In this document: one piece after another, positions 32,781-45,012 of the stretch | Layout of the letters: each line of letters begins with the position of its first letter | How positions within the stretch are numbered: the first letter of the stretch is position 1 | Notes under the pieces: generated by a model | What the model was told of the DNA's origin: nothing | Seen by the model: only the letters and a program-made list of their open reading frames with translations | Database searches by the model: none | Position numbers and translations under genes: made by a program | Origin: Quercus robur | Lineage: Eukaryota > Streptophyta > Magnoliopsida > Fagales > Fagaceae | NCBI RefSeq assembly: GCF_932294415.1 | Contig: NC_065539.1 | Coordinates: forward strand, 48,251,001-48,315,000 | Length of the DNA stretch: 64,000 bases | Reading direction: 5' to 3'

Positions 32781-33201
32781 CTGTAAGGCATAAAAATTAA
32801 CTTTTGAACAAATTTACATGTATTCACTTAAAATTGTGAAAGATGCTAAAAATTAGGTTGATATCAGCCTTTTAACCAAAATTCAACATTTTAATGATGC
32901 ACATCAATTAGCAATTTTGCCATTGTTAGTTGCAACATATATCTTTTTATTTGTGACAAATATGGTGCAATTTTTTTGGCCATCAAATTTTAATCAGAAG
33001 CCATGATTAAAAATACTCATCATAAATGTGATTAAAAAACTCAAGTAGTAAATTACAACCCTTTGCATAGTTTTTCCTTTTTCTTTTAAAAAAAAAAAAA
33101 AAAGACTATCCTTAACATTTTATCTTCAAAACATTAAAACAGGGAATGCTGCAAAAATTTGGAATGATTTACCTATATATAGCTTAACAATACTTACTAC
33201 T

Positions 33202-34175
33202 CAGGGGCGGAGGGAAGGAGGGGGGGGGGGGGGGCGAGAGGGGGCAGGTGCCCCCCCTGAACTTTCAATTTTTTTTACTGATATGCGATAATAATAATGC
33301 ATTGAACTGAAATGTGTTATTTAGCCCCCTTACACAAAAGACAAAAAAAACTTTTCTTTTTTTTTTTTTTTTTTTTGGTAATCAATCTACAGCTAGCTAC
33401 ATGGTTCAGAACTCAACAGTAACTCTAAAATTACTGTAACTTTAATATAAAACTATTGATCCACCTAGTAATGACTAAAAAAAAAAAAAAATACTGCTAA
33501 TGCTATATGCCTATACGGAATAGGAATCACGGCAGCCTAATACTAATAGAACTCTGTGAAAATATATATATATATATATATATTTATATAATACTGTATA
33601 AGCCTCTCAAAAAAAAAAATATAATACTGTATAACGCACGCCTCCCCTTAAAAAAAAAAAAAAAAAAAAAAGACTCTTAGTATTCTTTTAAAATTAAGTA
33701 AGAGGGGATAATTATCTTTTTCATAGTTTGTTATTTTGTTAATATAGTAAGGATAAATTTGATAATTCATTTGGTTCAGTACTTCTAAGTTCTGCTCTTC
33801 CTCAAAATCTCTCCAATTTTGGAGAATTAAAAATGAGGGGTTAGAAGTAATTAGAACCCTTCCAAATCTCTCCCCCTCTTAAAAAAATCCAAATAAGGTA
33901 ATTTAACTTACTCTCCCTCTCTTTACTTTACTTCCCTATACTCTCCCTCCATCCAAACAAGCTATTAGAGTTTCTGTTGCATTTTTAAAAGCATTTAAAC
34001 TAAGTTTTTAAAAGCATTCAAGTCATTGAGTCACGTTTAAATATTCACAGATATATTGCGTACTTTAAATATTCATGTTTAATTTTTTTTTAGATTAGTT
34101 TTTTACTTTCAATCTTATCTTTTAATCTTGCCCCCCCCCCCCCCCCCCTAAACTACATTCCTGGCTCCGCCACTG
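33202..34175. mobile_element. hAT-type non-autonomous element with perfect 8-bp duplication
   Basis: TTACTACT flanks both sides exactly (33194-33201, 34176-34183). Ends are CAGGGGCGGAGGG and CTGGCTCCGCCACTG, inverted repeats of the CAGNGGCGGA type. Just inside the left end is a tract of 14 G, and near the right end a tract of 18 C. The inside is AT-rich with A/T tracts and no transposase. Confidence 0.9.
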
Positions 34176-34183
34176 TTACTACT

Positions 34184-36383
34184 ACATATAATTCAAATCA
34201 AGACATTTGATTTTCCCCCCTCATCACTCAAATAGATTATCAACTAAAATTTTAAGAATAGCATTACATGCAAAACCCAGAAAAGCCCAACATTGAAAAG
34301 GACAAAACAAATGATTAAAAGTCTCTATAAAACATTACCACTATCATGCAATATCCAATATAGCCACTTTTAATAAGCACTATGAGAAGCAAATATACAA
34401 CAAAATACCTAATCTACAAAAATCTATAAAACTAAATCAAATAGCTGTTACTTATCTAACTCTCTCACGAGAACCTCTATTTTTAATAAGATCATCAAGT
34501 GACATATCCAATTTAGTAGCCATAAAATTAGTAGCCAAAGAAATAGTCTTTGAGAGAAAATTGTTTTGTTTTCTTTAGGATAATCTCTTATGGGGTTTCT
34601 ACAATTTTGATTAGCTTTATTGTTTTAGACTTGAATTTTCCTTCAATTCTTTATTTCTTATTGTTACCTGGCATTGGATGGATTACTCATTTATTGCTTA
34701 AAAGCAGCTTTTGATTTCAACTTCATATTTCTTACATAAACAGAAGTTACAGGACGTTCCCATGGAAGTTATTGATTGAAGTGTAATGTTTGTGTGTGTA
34801 TACTGCCAATACACAAAGAAAATGAAGGCAACAACACAAATCACTTCACTACCATTTCATTAATATTGAGGTTTCAAGGAAATCATCACAGTAACAAATC
34901 AGCGTGAACTGGACAGACCAATTTCATTACTAATTCATGTGCCTGTTAAAGTCTATTTATTAACCATGGTGGATCATACATCCCATTCACCTCAAGATTT
35001 TTAATGAGATTCCACCCATCTACGGTAGGTTATTCTAGGAGTCTTCCAATATATATTAAAAAGACAGTTTTATTTATGATCACAATTAAACTCTTTATGA
35101 TACATGATGCACAAATTATTCTAGATAGTGACAATAAAAAGTTCTTAATTTATTTTGTTCACAATAATAATAATAATAATAAAAACATGTGTAATATGTT
35201 TACCTTGATGAAAAGATTGTATCTCTGAGCCCAACTTGGATATTCCTGATGCAACCTAGTATTAGGAATTCAGCAATTCCCAAGGTCTCAGCCCTCTGTA
35301 AGCCAGGAAAACATGATGTGAAATTAGCTGTAATGCAGATATATATGGTCATATACACCTTAACCTCAGCACTATATAAAATTGTAACAAAAGAAACAAA
35401 TAAATGATTTAAAAAAATAAAAAATAAAATAAACAGAACAAAGCAATACAAAGTTAGGACTAATATAACCAAAGAGAAGACTATGAAATTTTGCATCAAT
35501 GATGAGAAAGTTAAATATTTCAATTACATCAATAAGATAAGGAAAATCAAGAGAGCCCCATTCAAACTATATATATGCTAGTGTTAGTACAGCCTCACAC
35601 GTGGAGCCTTTTCACACATAATTATAAATGTTCATTCAAGAAATCTTCAATTGTTTTGCAAAAGATTTACATATTGACTTTTTTAAATTATTTAATTTTT
35701 ATGTAAGTATGTTACCATGTGATTCTATCAACAGGTCTTCATGGCAATATAAAATCTATGAATATTAATCTGTTGACAAACTATGGAAAGTATATTAATC
35801 TGTTGAAACCATTATCAAAATTAAGAGGGTTTTATGAACTTGATCTCATGGCTTCAATCAAATTTAAGAGGGAATCCTCTTTTTAAGTAAAATAATAAAA
35901 CTTTCTAAAAGCTTTGATTCCTTTGAAGTTATTAAGGGTAAAAAACTCTAATCTTAATGCACAAACAGACTGAAATAAATCATTAAAAAAATCAAATCTA
36001 CTTCTCAAACGAAATCATATCAAAATCCCTTCCAAGACTCCAAACCCACATATTTGTCATGCTCAGAATTGGGGGACCATGGGCACTTAAAACACCAACT
36101 TTTATTGATCATCCACACATCTAAACTTACATAAATTGAATAATTTCCCACAGCCCCGTCAAATTTCTCTACTACTCTTCTAGTCCACAGCAATAGCAGC
36201 CCAATAGAGGCCCCTAAAGCTCCAAAGTGACATCAGTCCATAAACTAATAATCAATATGGTAAATCATTGTTACAATAGTGCAGAAAAAAAAAATACATT
36301 TGTACAATACTACAACCAAAACATTCCCATAAAACCACAATACACAGTTTAGTTGTAAACAAAATGTAATAAACCATTTAAAA
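34184..36383. other. Intergenic; one possible spliced segment
   Basis: On the minus strand 35300-35213 lies between an acceptor-like CTTACAG and a donor-like GTAAAC, and could be an exon of the same lost transcript as the SmE-like exon at 32.7 kb. I could not match its translation to anything. The rest is AT-rich without signals. Confidence 0.3.
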
Positions 36384-36985
36384 ACAAAAACCCAATAATT
36401 TTGAAAACCAAAACAACATAAAAAGCATATTAAGATCCATTTAACAAACAAAAAAGCAATTGAAAGATCTAAACTTATATTTATTATAACTAAAAATCAA
36501 AATTTTAACAAAAACCCAATAATTTTGAAAACCAAAACGACATAAAAAGCATATTAAGATCCATTTAACAAACAAAAAAGCAATTGAAAGATCTAAACTT
36601 ATATATATTATAACTAAAAATCAAAATTTTTGCATATAAAATCAGAATTTTTGTTTTTTTGATAGAGTAGGGTTTTGATCACATACCGTTACCGGGAAGA
36701 GATTGTTTCAGATGAGAGTGGAGATAAAGGAGAAGGATTTGCGTCTAGGGTTTTCAATTTTGGGTTTTCCTGCGTATTCTACTAAAAATCAAAATTTTTG
36801 TATATAAAATCAGTTTTTTTTTTTTTTTTTTGGTTGATAGAGTTGAGTTTTGATCGCATACTGTTGCCGGGAAGAGATTGTCTAAGATGGGACTGGAGAC
36901 AAAGGAGAAGGATTTGCATCTAGGGTTTTCAGTTTTGGGGTTTCCTGCGTATTCTTTTGCAGACTCAAATCGTGTTTCCAGGTTA
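36384..36985. repeat. Two successive tandem duplications
   Basis: A 124-bp unit (ACAAAAACCCAATAATTTTG start) is present at 36384-36507 and 36508-36631. A 175-bp unit (GATAGAGTWGRGTTTTGATC start) is present at 36661-36835 and 36836-36985. On the minus strand the second unit contains AAAACCCTAGAYGCAAATCC, CT-rich sequence and a possible donor (GTATGTG), and so looks like a duplicated plant 5' leader exon. Confidence 0.75.
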
Positions 36986-37893
36986 AGTTTGCATTTGTGT
37001 CTATCGTTTTCTTTTTTTTAAGATAAGTATCAGTTTTTTTTTTATTTTTTATTTTTTATAATTTTATAGATAGGTATTCGGTTTTGATTTTGAGTAAAAA
37101 AGAGTTTTGATTTTTTAAAATTATTTTTTAAATATTGTGTTGACGTGGAAAATTGTGGGAGTTTTAAAAGTTTCAGTTTTATATATATATATATATATAG
37201 ATAATAATAAAAAAAAAAACTATTGCACAATTCCTTAATTTGAAGATAAATGTAAACAATAAACTATGTCTAAAGCATAATATGGTGCATTATCAATTTT
37301 CTTCAAAAGAAAAAACTCGGATTTAGATCTCGTGCAATAATGTGCAATAACTCCTAAATCACTCACAAAAAGTTACAAGTTTTTCATCTTTTACCTCTTT
37401 TAACTTTTAACTATTTTTACTTTTTAAACCTTTTTGATCTAATGATAATATTAAAAATAACCTTCTTAACTTTTTTTTATGACAACCATTAAAAAGGAAT
37501 CACATGGTGCAATAACCGGTCTCAATCCAAAAAACTCATAAATGAGCTGACATGGCAGTGCTGACTTATATATACTTTATAAATTAAAAAATATATATAT
37601 ATATATCTTTAAGCAGGGCCCAAGACCAAGACTGAATAACTTGAACCCAAACGGTTAAAGCCCAAAATCCCAAATGCTTTAATAACTCGACAACACGCAA
37701 AATGGAAGGTCCCGAATAGCACACGCCACCAACCAACTTGTTTGGAGTCTGGACAAAACATTTCAAACCTACCCCCACAGGCCACAGTCTTACTTAACCT
37801 CTCTCCCTCTCTCTCTCTCTCAATATATATATATATATTGAGAGAGAGAGAGTATCTGCTAGCATCAGTCAAACTCAAAACAAAAGCAAAATA
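36986..37893 (+). promoter_or_regulatory. Upstream region of the DQD/SDH gene
   Basis: AT-rich with (TA)n tracts at 37180-37199 and 37590-37606. Just before the gene, at 37799-37852, a CT tract, (TA)n and GA tract form a perfect inverted repeat around CAATATATATATATATATTG, which includes TATA-like sequence 45-75 bp before the ATG. CT/GA-rich leaders are common in plants; no start site is proven. Confidence 0.4.
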
Positions 37894-40800
37894 ATGGACT
37901 CTACCAACGTTCTGGTTAGAAACTCCTTTTCCCTCTCCACTTCCTTTTCTTTCTCTTTACTTTTCCTGTTCGGTTGCTCAGAAAAACACTTAAAACTAAA
38001 TAAATTTTATACTGCTTCACAATCTATAGTCACTCCATTCCCAACTTGTCACTACTCTGCAAAAATTTTCAACGGTTTTTTTTTTTTTTAATTATTGATA
38101 TGTAATTTTTGTTACTGTTATCTTGCGGAGCGTTTTTGTTTTTGTTTTTGTTTTTTGTTTTTTTTTTTTTCCTTTTCCTGTTTGGTTGCTAAGAAAATGA
38201 AAATAATGGAGCATTTACTTTAGAGCGTTCCTATAGGAATTTACTTTTAGCTTTGTTGGAGATTCTATGTTTGTTTTTCTCAGTAACCAAACAGACATCT
38301 AAAATATTAATGCATGTTGATTGCGATTAGTTTAACTGGCTGGATTACTGTGTTTTCCTTTGTTTTCTCAGCAATCAAACAGATATTTAAATTTTTTTTT
38401 TGCGGATCAAATAAATTTATTGTAACTATAGGCATGAATTACTTTTAGCTTTGTTGGAGATTCTATGTTTTTCTCAGTAACCAAACAGACATCTAAAATT
38501 TAATGCATGTTGATTGCGATTAGTTTAACTGGCTGGATTGCTTTGTTTTCCTTTTTTTTTTCTCAGCAATCAAACAGATATTTAAATTTTTTTTTTTTTT
38601 TTTGCGGATCAAATAAATTTTTATTGTAACTATAGGCATAATTGTGTGAATTTTTGGTCACTTTATTTTTGATGGTTTTGTTTGATTGAATTTTCAGCTT
38701 GCTTCTTCTTCTGCTGGCTTAGAAATGGGAATTAGAGAAATAAGGAAGAATCAAACCCTACTTTGTGCTCCTATAATGGCAGAAACAGTCGATAAGATGG
38801 TGATTAATATGGATAAGGCCAAACAAAGTGATGCCGACCTTGTGGAGATCCGATTGGACAGTTTGAAGAGCTTCAATCCTTATGAAGATCTCAAAACCCT
38901 GATCAAAGAGTGTCCATTGCCTACTCTATTCACTTACAGGTTCACAACGGGAATTCTTTTATGATTAAACTGTTTCTGCATTATGTTTGTGTGTGACAAT
39001 GTGTTTTCAAGATTTATATAATATTGTCTCGATCTTTATGGATTGGAAACATGCTAATTTTGTTTTAGAAGATTGGTATCGTTTGTTGGAATGGATGACC
39101 ATAATCAAGAGATATTATAATTTGATCTTGTTATGTAACCTTTTAAGAGTCTCGATTGTAGACCTATCTGATTTTATGTATTTTTCTAGACCAAAATGGG
39201 AAGGTGGTCAGTATGATGGTGATGAAAAGAAGCGATTGGATGCCCTTCGATTAGCCATGGAGTTTGGAGCTGATTACATTGATGTTGAGCTTCAGGTTGC
39301 TTCCTAATTAATATGTGAATTAAAACAAATTCAAATGATGGTTTGTTTGAGTTAACAAAGAGTTAGAATATGTGATTATAAGTAGTACATTGTTTTCCAT
39401 TGTTAAAATAAAATTAATGATTTTGTGTTGGGTATGAAAAATTTAAGTGGTTAGAGGCTTGAGATGGTTTAAATACTACCCAAATATGAAGTTTCATGAA
39501 AATTTCTGCAAAATTTGTGTTACTGTAGAGCCATTAAGCTTGCCACTTTTAAAATAATCTGTGCGCTATGCGTTGCTTTCTGATGACAATTTGTATTATT
39601 ACCTTCATTACAGCCTTTATTGAAACCTTGATTGCACTTTCTTGATATTTGACTGTTCTAACATATTGGCTTGTTTCTTAAGTTTATTTTCCCCAACAAA
39701 ATTATAGTAAGTTTTCTTTGGATAACATTGTATCAATCTAGACAGCATCCATCAATTCATGGATTTTTCAGTGCTCTACTTTTTTTTAGGTCTTATAGGA
39801 TTCACAAATACTGGAAGAGGGTGACATGTCAACTTTTTTCATCTTGCTTTTGAGACCTACTAGTACTCTTTTTGTGGGAAAAAAGTTTGAATGATAAAAC
39901 TGACAGTACCAGATATTATTTTAAGATGTCAAATATATGTATTGAATTATTGGTAAACTTGTGAGAATATGTTCCAATGCCACTCAAGTGCAAAGAGATT
40001 ATCTTTACAAAGGGCTGTTTATAAGATTTCAAAATAATAGTTCTTCCTGTCCTACTTTCGTTTTAAATTACTACTAGGATTATAAATGTTAAATTATCTT
40101 CACTTGCATTATTGCTCTTTGAAGGTTGCTCGTGAGTTTAATGAATCCATTTTTGGAAAAAAGCCTGAAAAGTTCAAAGTCATCGTATCATCTCACAATT
40201 ATCATGATACTCCATCTGTGGAGGATCTTAGCAACCTTGTGGCAAGAATACAAGAAGCTGGTGCTGATATTGTGAAGATTGCAACAACTGCCTTGGAGAT
40301 CTCTGATGTGGCACACATTTTCCAAATAACTGTGCATTCTCAAGTAAGCAGTGTATGTGAAAGCATTGCATTTTAAACTGTAACCTTAGTCCATTATTGT
40401 CTCCATTGTTGTTAAAATTTGTATAATGCTTTTGTTGCTATCTTTTTTATGCCACCATATAGAAATCAAGGCTGAATGGTTCATATATAGATTATGTGAA
40501 TGGTGTGAGGTACATATATTCCATTACTGATTGCTAGCAGCAAATGGCTCATCTTAGATTAGGTGATAAGTGTCACTGGTTAATGGTATCAAGGTTTAGG
40601 TGTAAGAAGTGTGATTATTTTAGTTGTCGTTCTTTTCTTTTCTTGTGATCAGTGAATAACTCCAATGAGTTGGATGAGAAATTACTGAGATGAATATATT
40701 GCTCAACTTAAATATGTAATCAGATTAGGAGTAAAAGGAAAGGATATGAAGGTATGCATCATGTATCCTTTCTTGAATGTCTCCACAATGATAAATGTAG

Positions 40801-43800
40801 CCATGTGACATCTAAAGCATTGAATTTTAGGAAGATACTGTCAATACAAAATCTAATTATCCCTTCTCGTTTTTTCTCTATCTTTATGCTCATTTATTAC
40901 TAGTTTTGACCAGTAATGGTAGAAACTCTTACGTTTTGTATTCATAGATTCTTCACGTATTTAAAGATTTTTTGATTTATTTAATAATGAAAATTTTAGG
41001 TTCCAATTATAGCAATTGTTATGGGTGAGAGGGGTTTCATCTCGCGGATTTTATGCCCAAAATTTGGTGGTTTTCTCTCATTTGGTACCATTGAGTCGGG
41101 AGTTGTTTCAGCTCCTGGTCAACCAACAATGAAGGATCTGTTAACTCTATACAACTTCAGAGAGATAGGGCCAGATACAAAAGTGTTTGGCATAATTGGG
41201 AAGCCTGTTGGCCACAGCAAATCACCTATTTTATACAATGAGGCATTCAAGTCCGTTGGTTTTAATGGAGTTTATGTGCCTTTCTTGGTGGATGACGTTG
41301 CAAAATTTCTCCAGACTTACTCATCCATAGATTTTGCTGGATTCAGGTTCAAACTTCTTTGTTGAGTTCTCTCTAAGTCAAACTACAGTATTTATTATAT
41401 TTTAAGTATGATGTGTCCTTGGTCTGTTTTCTTCTAGATTTCTCTTCTTCTGGTGGCCAATATTTTGGGGAGGGCTGGGCTGCTTAGTAGAGTGATGGGG
41501 ATTTGGTAGCTTATTTAATTACTTGATATTGTAGTTGTTGAAGGTTATTCCAATGGTTTCATTTATAACATATATTGGCATATGACAAAATAAATCTGTC
41601 TGGAATATTATAACACTTATTGCATTATACTTGAATCATGAGATAACTTCTTTCCCAAACACAGTTGTACAATTCCTCACAAGGAGGATGCTCTCAAGTG
41701 TTGTGATGAGGTTGATCCAGTTGCAAAGGTATTGAAATTTTATTCATGTTGCTGGGCTTTTCTGAAAATTTACCAACCCGAAGTCTCTTGGCACCACCGA
41801 ATTTCATGAGTAGTTGGGGATGCCTTAGCTTTGGTTGTTATTTTTTCATTTTAAGTAATAGTATATGATTTGTTCACAGTCAATAGGAGCTGTGAATTGT
41901 GTCATAAGGAGACCAACTGATGGGAAGATGTTTGGTTACAATACTGACTATGTTGGTGCAATTTCTGCTATTGAAGATGGACTACGAGGTATCATTTGTG
42001 TTTAATGAGCAAATAAAAAATATAAGCATAAAATCACAGTTACACACAGGTCAATGGGCACTGGGCACTGAGGAATAGCTTCAGTCGCCTGTTAAGCCCA
42101 AACCAGTTCCCACAGTCAATGAACAGTGCCATTACTTCGATGCTTGTAATTTTTCTTCTGGTTCAATGTCTCTTTTTTATACAAATAAATAAATGGACTG
42201 TTAGACACATAAACCTCTCTCTTCTTTGGTTTAAAGCTAAGGCATTCTTGCACGATATTATTTCCATGTTAGGTTCTCATAACATTAGCGCTACTGCTGA
42301 TTCACCCTTAGCTGGTAAGCTCTTTGTGGTCATTGGCGCTGGAGGTGCTGGGAAGGCACTTGCATATGGTGCAAAAGAAAAGGGTGCACAAGTTGTGATT
42401 GCTAATCGCACTTATGGTAAGCTTCCAGCTTTTGATTGCTTTTTGCAATGTTCAGTTTGGTACACTTCTTTTTATTATTCTTGTTTTCTGATCATATATT
42501 TCTGGTAGTGTCATTCTAACATTCTCTGTAATGACTTGTGACTGTCTGTCAGTTATTATTCTCATCCTGTAATACGAACTATGATTTTCAAAAGGATGGT
42601 CTTTTACATGTTTTTTTACAATGGTTGGCATCCATAATATACTATATTATAAAAGTTGTGTACTACAAGCTGTGGTTGTGCCAACGGGATGCCCTCTTCT
42701 TTTTCTCCTTTTGCCACATGGACAATCCTTTTGCACATTTATTTTACATACAAAAGATTTGTATCCCGACTAACAAAAGAGTCCTCATTGCATTATAATT
42801 ACATTATCATTATAAAAAAATTTTCAATTTAAATTAATATTTCAATTTAAAATTTAAAATTCTATCCTAATTTTTTGAATTATATTTCAAGACGTGACAT
42901 TTATTTTAATCATCTACTATAAGTTTTATTTTTGAAAAAAAAAAAAAAATTCTTTCATGATGATAGCTACGCATCAACCAAATAACTTTAGCCGTTTTTT
43001 TCTTCATTTTTATTATCTATTGTATTGCTCAAATATGATATTTGTAAAAAATTCCTTTACATATGAATTTCAATTAATCTATGCATCACATGGGCATACT
43101 ACTAGTAGCTATAAAAATTTAACTAAAATATTTTTTCTTCTTGATGAAACAACAAAAATATATGCTATAGGGGAACTAGTAGAAGGAAGGTTACTATTAT
43201 GATAGAAACTTTTCTTTGTTGTAGAAAAACTAAAAATGTAATGCATAATTTAATCTTTTTGTATTTGAAGAGGAAAAACTTTTTCTATGGTTGTGGAGAA
43301 GTAAGATATGCTGCAATGCCAATGAGCTATAGCTCAAATAGCATCTCCTCCCCTTTTATAGCAAGGTGGAGGATGAGGTCATACTACTTATGACTTTCAA
43401 TTAATCCATGCTTCATACAGTCATGCTAATATTAGCTACAAAACTTTAACTGAAATATTTTTTCTTCTTGATGAAACAACAAAAACTAATGCTAAAGGTG
43501 AACTGGTGGAGGGAAAGGTTATGATTATGATTAGAACTTTTCTTTGTTGCAGAAAAACTGAAAGAGTAATGCATAGATTATCCTTTTTGTATTTAAAAAG
43601 GAAGATTTTTTTTCTATAATTGTGGAGAAGTATGATACGCTGCAATGCAAATGAAAATGGCATCTCCTTCTCTTGTACAACAAGATGAAGGATGAGGTCA
43701 TGGGTTCAAAGCCCCACATGTGTGATTAGAAAAGAAAAGAAAAAAAATAGAGTAAAATATGCTGTAGTGTGAAATGGTTGTCGGTTCATATTGTGATTTG

Positions 43801-44978
43801 TTTTCCTTTGATTATATTTTTTGTCCATGTCAAGCTCCATCTAAGCAATCTTCTGAATTAATGCCACCACTGTTGATAATTATTCTTTCCTTTTCTCCTT
43901 CCCTCTCTGGGCCCCCATTCCTGTTCTTAAATATTGTTGTCCCAGTTTTGCTACAAATAAGGATTTTACTAATGTGTGCCCTTAGGGCACACATTAATTT
44001 CCATTTTTGGAAAAAATTTTCTCGAGAATTGAAAAAGTGATGACAACTTTTTCAATTCCCGAGAAAATGTTTCCAAAAATAAAAAGCTTAATGTGTGCCC
44101 TTAACCGGACCCAATGTTATTTCTTGCTTCAATGTGTCTTGTCTTGAAAATGTTTGCATTGAATTAATTTTTTCTTCACCATAATAGATTTCCTTCTGCC
44201 ACATAATCTCAAGTACCATGGATAGGGAAGTTCTAAGGATATGTGTAATGTGTTTAAGAATTTCACTACATACAATACTGATAGGCAGTGTTAAGTATAT
44301 ATCTATTTTAGAATTTCAATACTTACAAGACTGATGAACAGCATTTTGTTGTCTGCTGGTTTCTTGTAATTATTCAGATTAGAAGTTTCCACAACCTTCC
44401 AGAAATGCTTTATTGAAGTATGATATGTTTCATCATCAATTTTATGTTCTTTAAAATGTTCTAGTCATCCCATCTAGGACACTGGCATCTCAAATGCATG
44501 TACAATAGTCAAGCATGCACACGTGACGTTACTCCATGCATCTGATTGACATAGAATGTTACCACAACTCTTTTTCCCCCAAGCTCAAGTAATATTCCTG
44601 ATATTCTAATTATTTCACTAATAATATCTGATTGATCTATATATTTCACTTCAAGATCGAGCCAGAGAGCTTGCTAATACTATTGGAGGAGATGCTGTAA
44701 CTCTTGCTGATCTAGAAAATTTCCATCCAGTGGATGGTATGATTCTTGCGAACACGACATCTATTGGAATGCAACCAAAAGTTGATGAAACACCCATTCC
44801 TAAGGTCTGCCTCTCTTGCACGCTGTTTCTTTTGTCTTGGTAACCATATAGATATTGGGAATATTGACAACCTAATCTACTTTTTCATTAAAAGCATGCA
44901 TTGGTGGTTATTGCAAGTTGCAGCATGGTTATTGTTAAGTTGACTGTGAGCCGCATTTGTTTCAGACATGGATCAATT

Positions 44979-45012
<34 letters not shown>

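Noticed and set aside
37894-38091. MDSTNVL frame continuing through 38091 as a long N-terminal extension of DQD/SDH
   Set aside because: It becomes phenylalanine-rich from a T tract and ends at a stop; splicing after seven codons joins exon 2 in frame.
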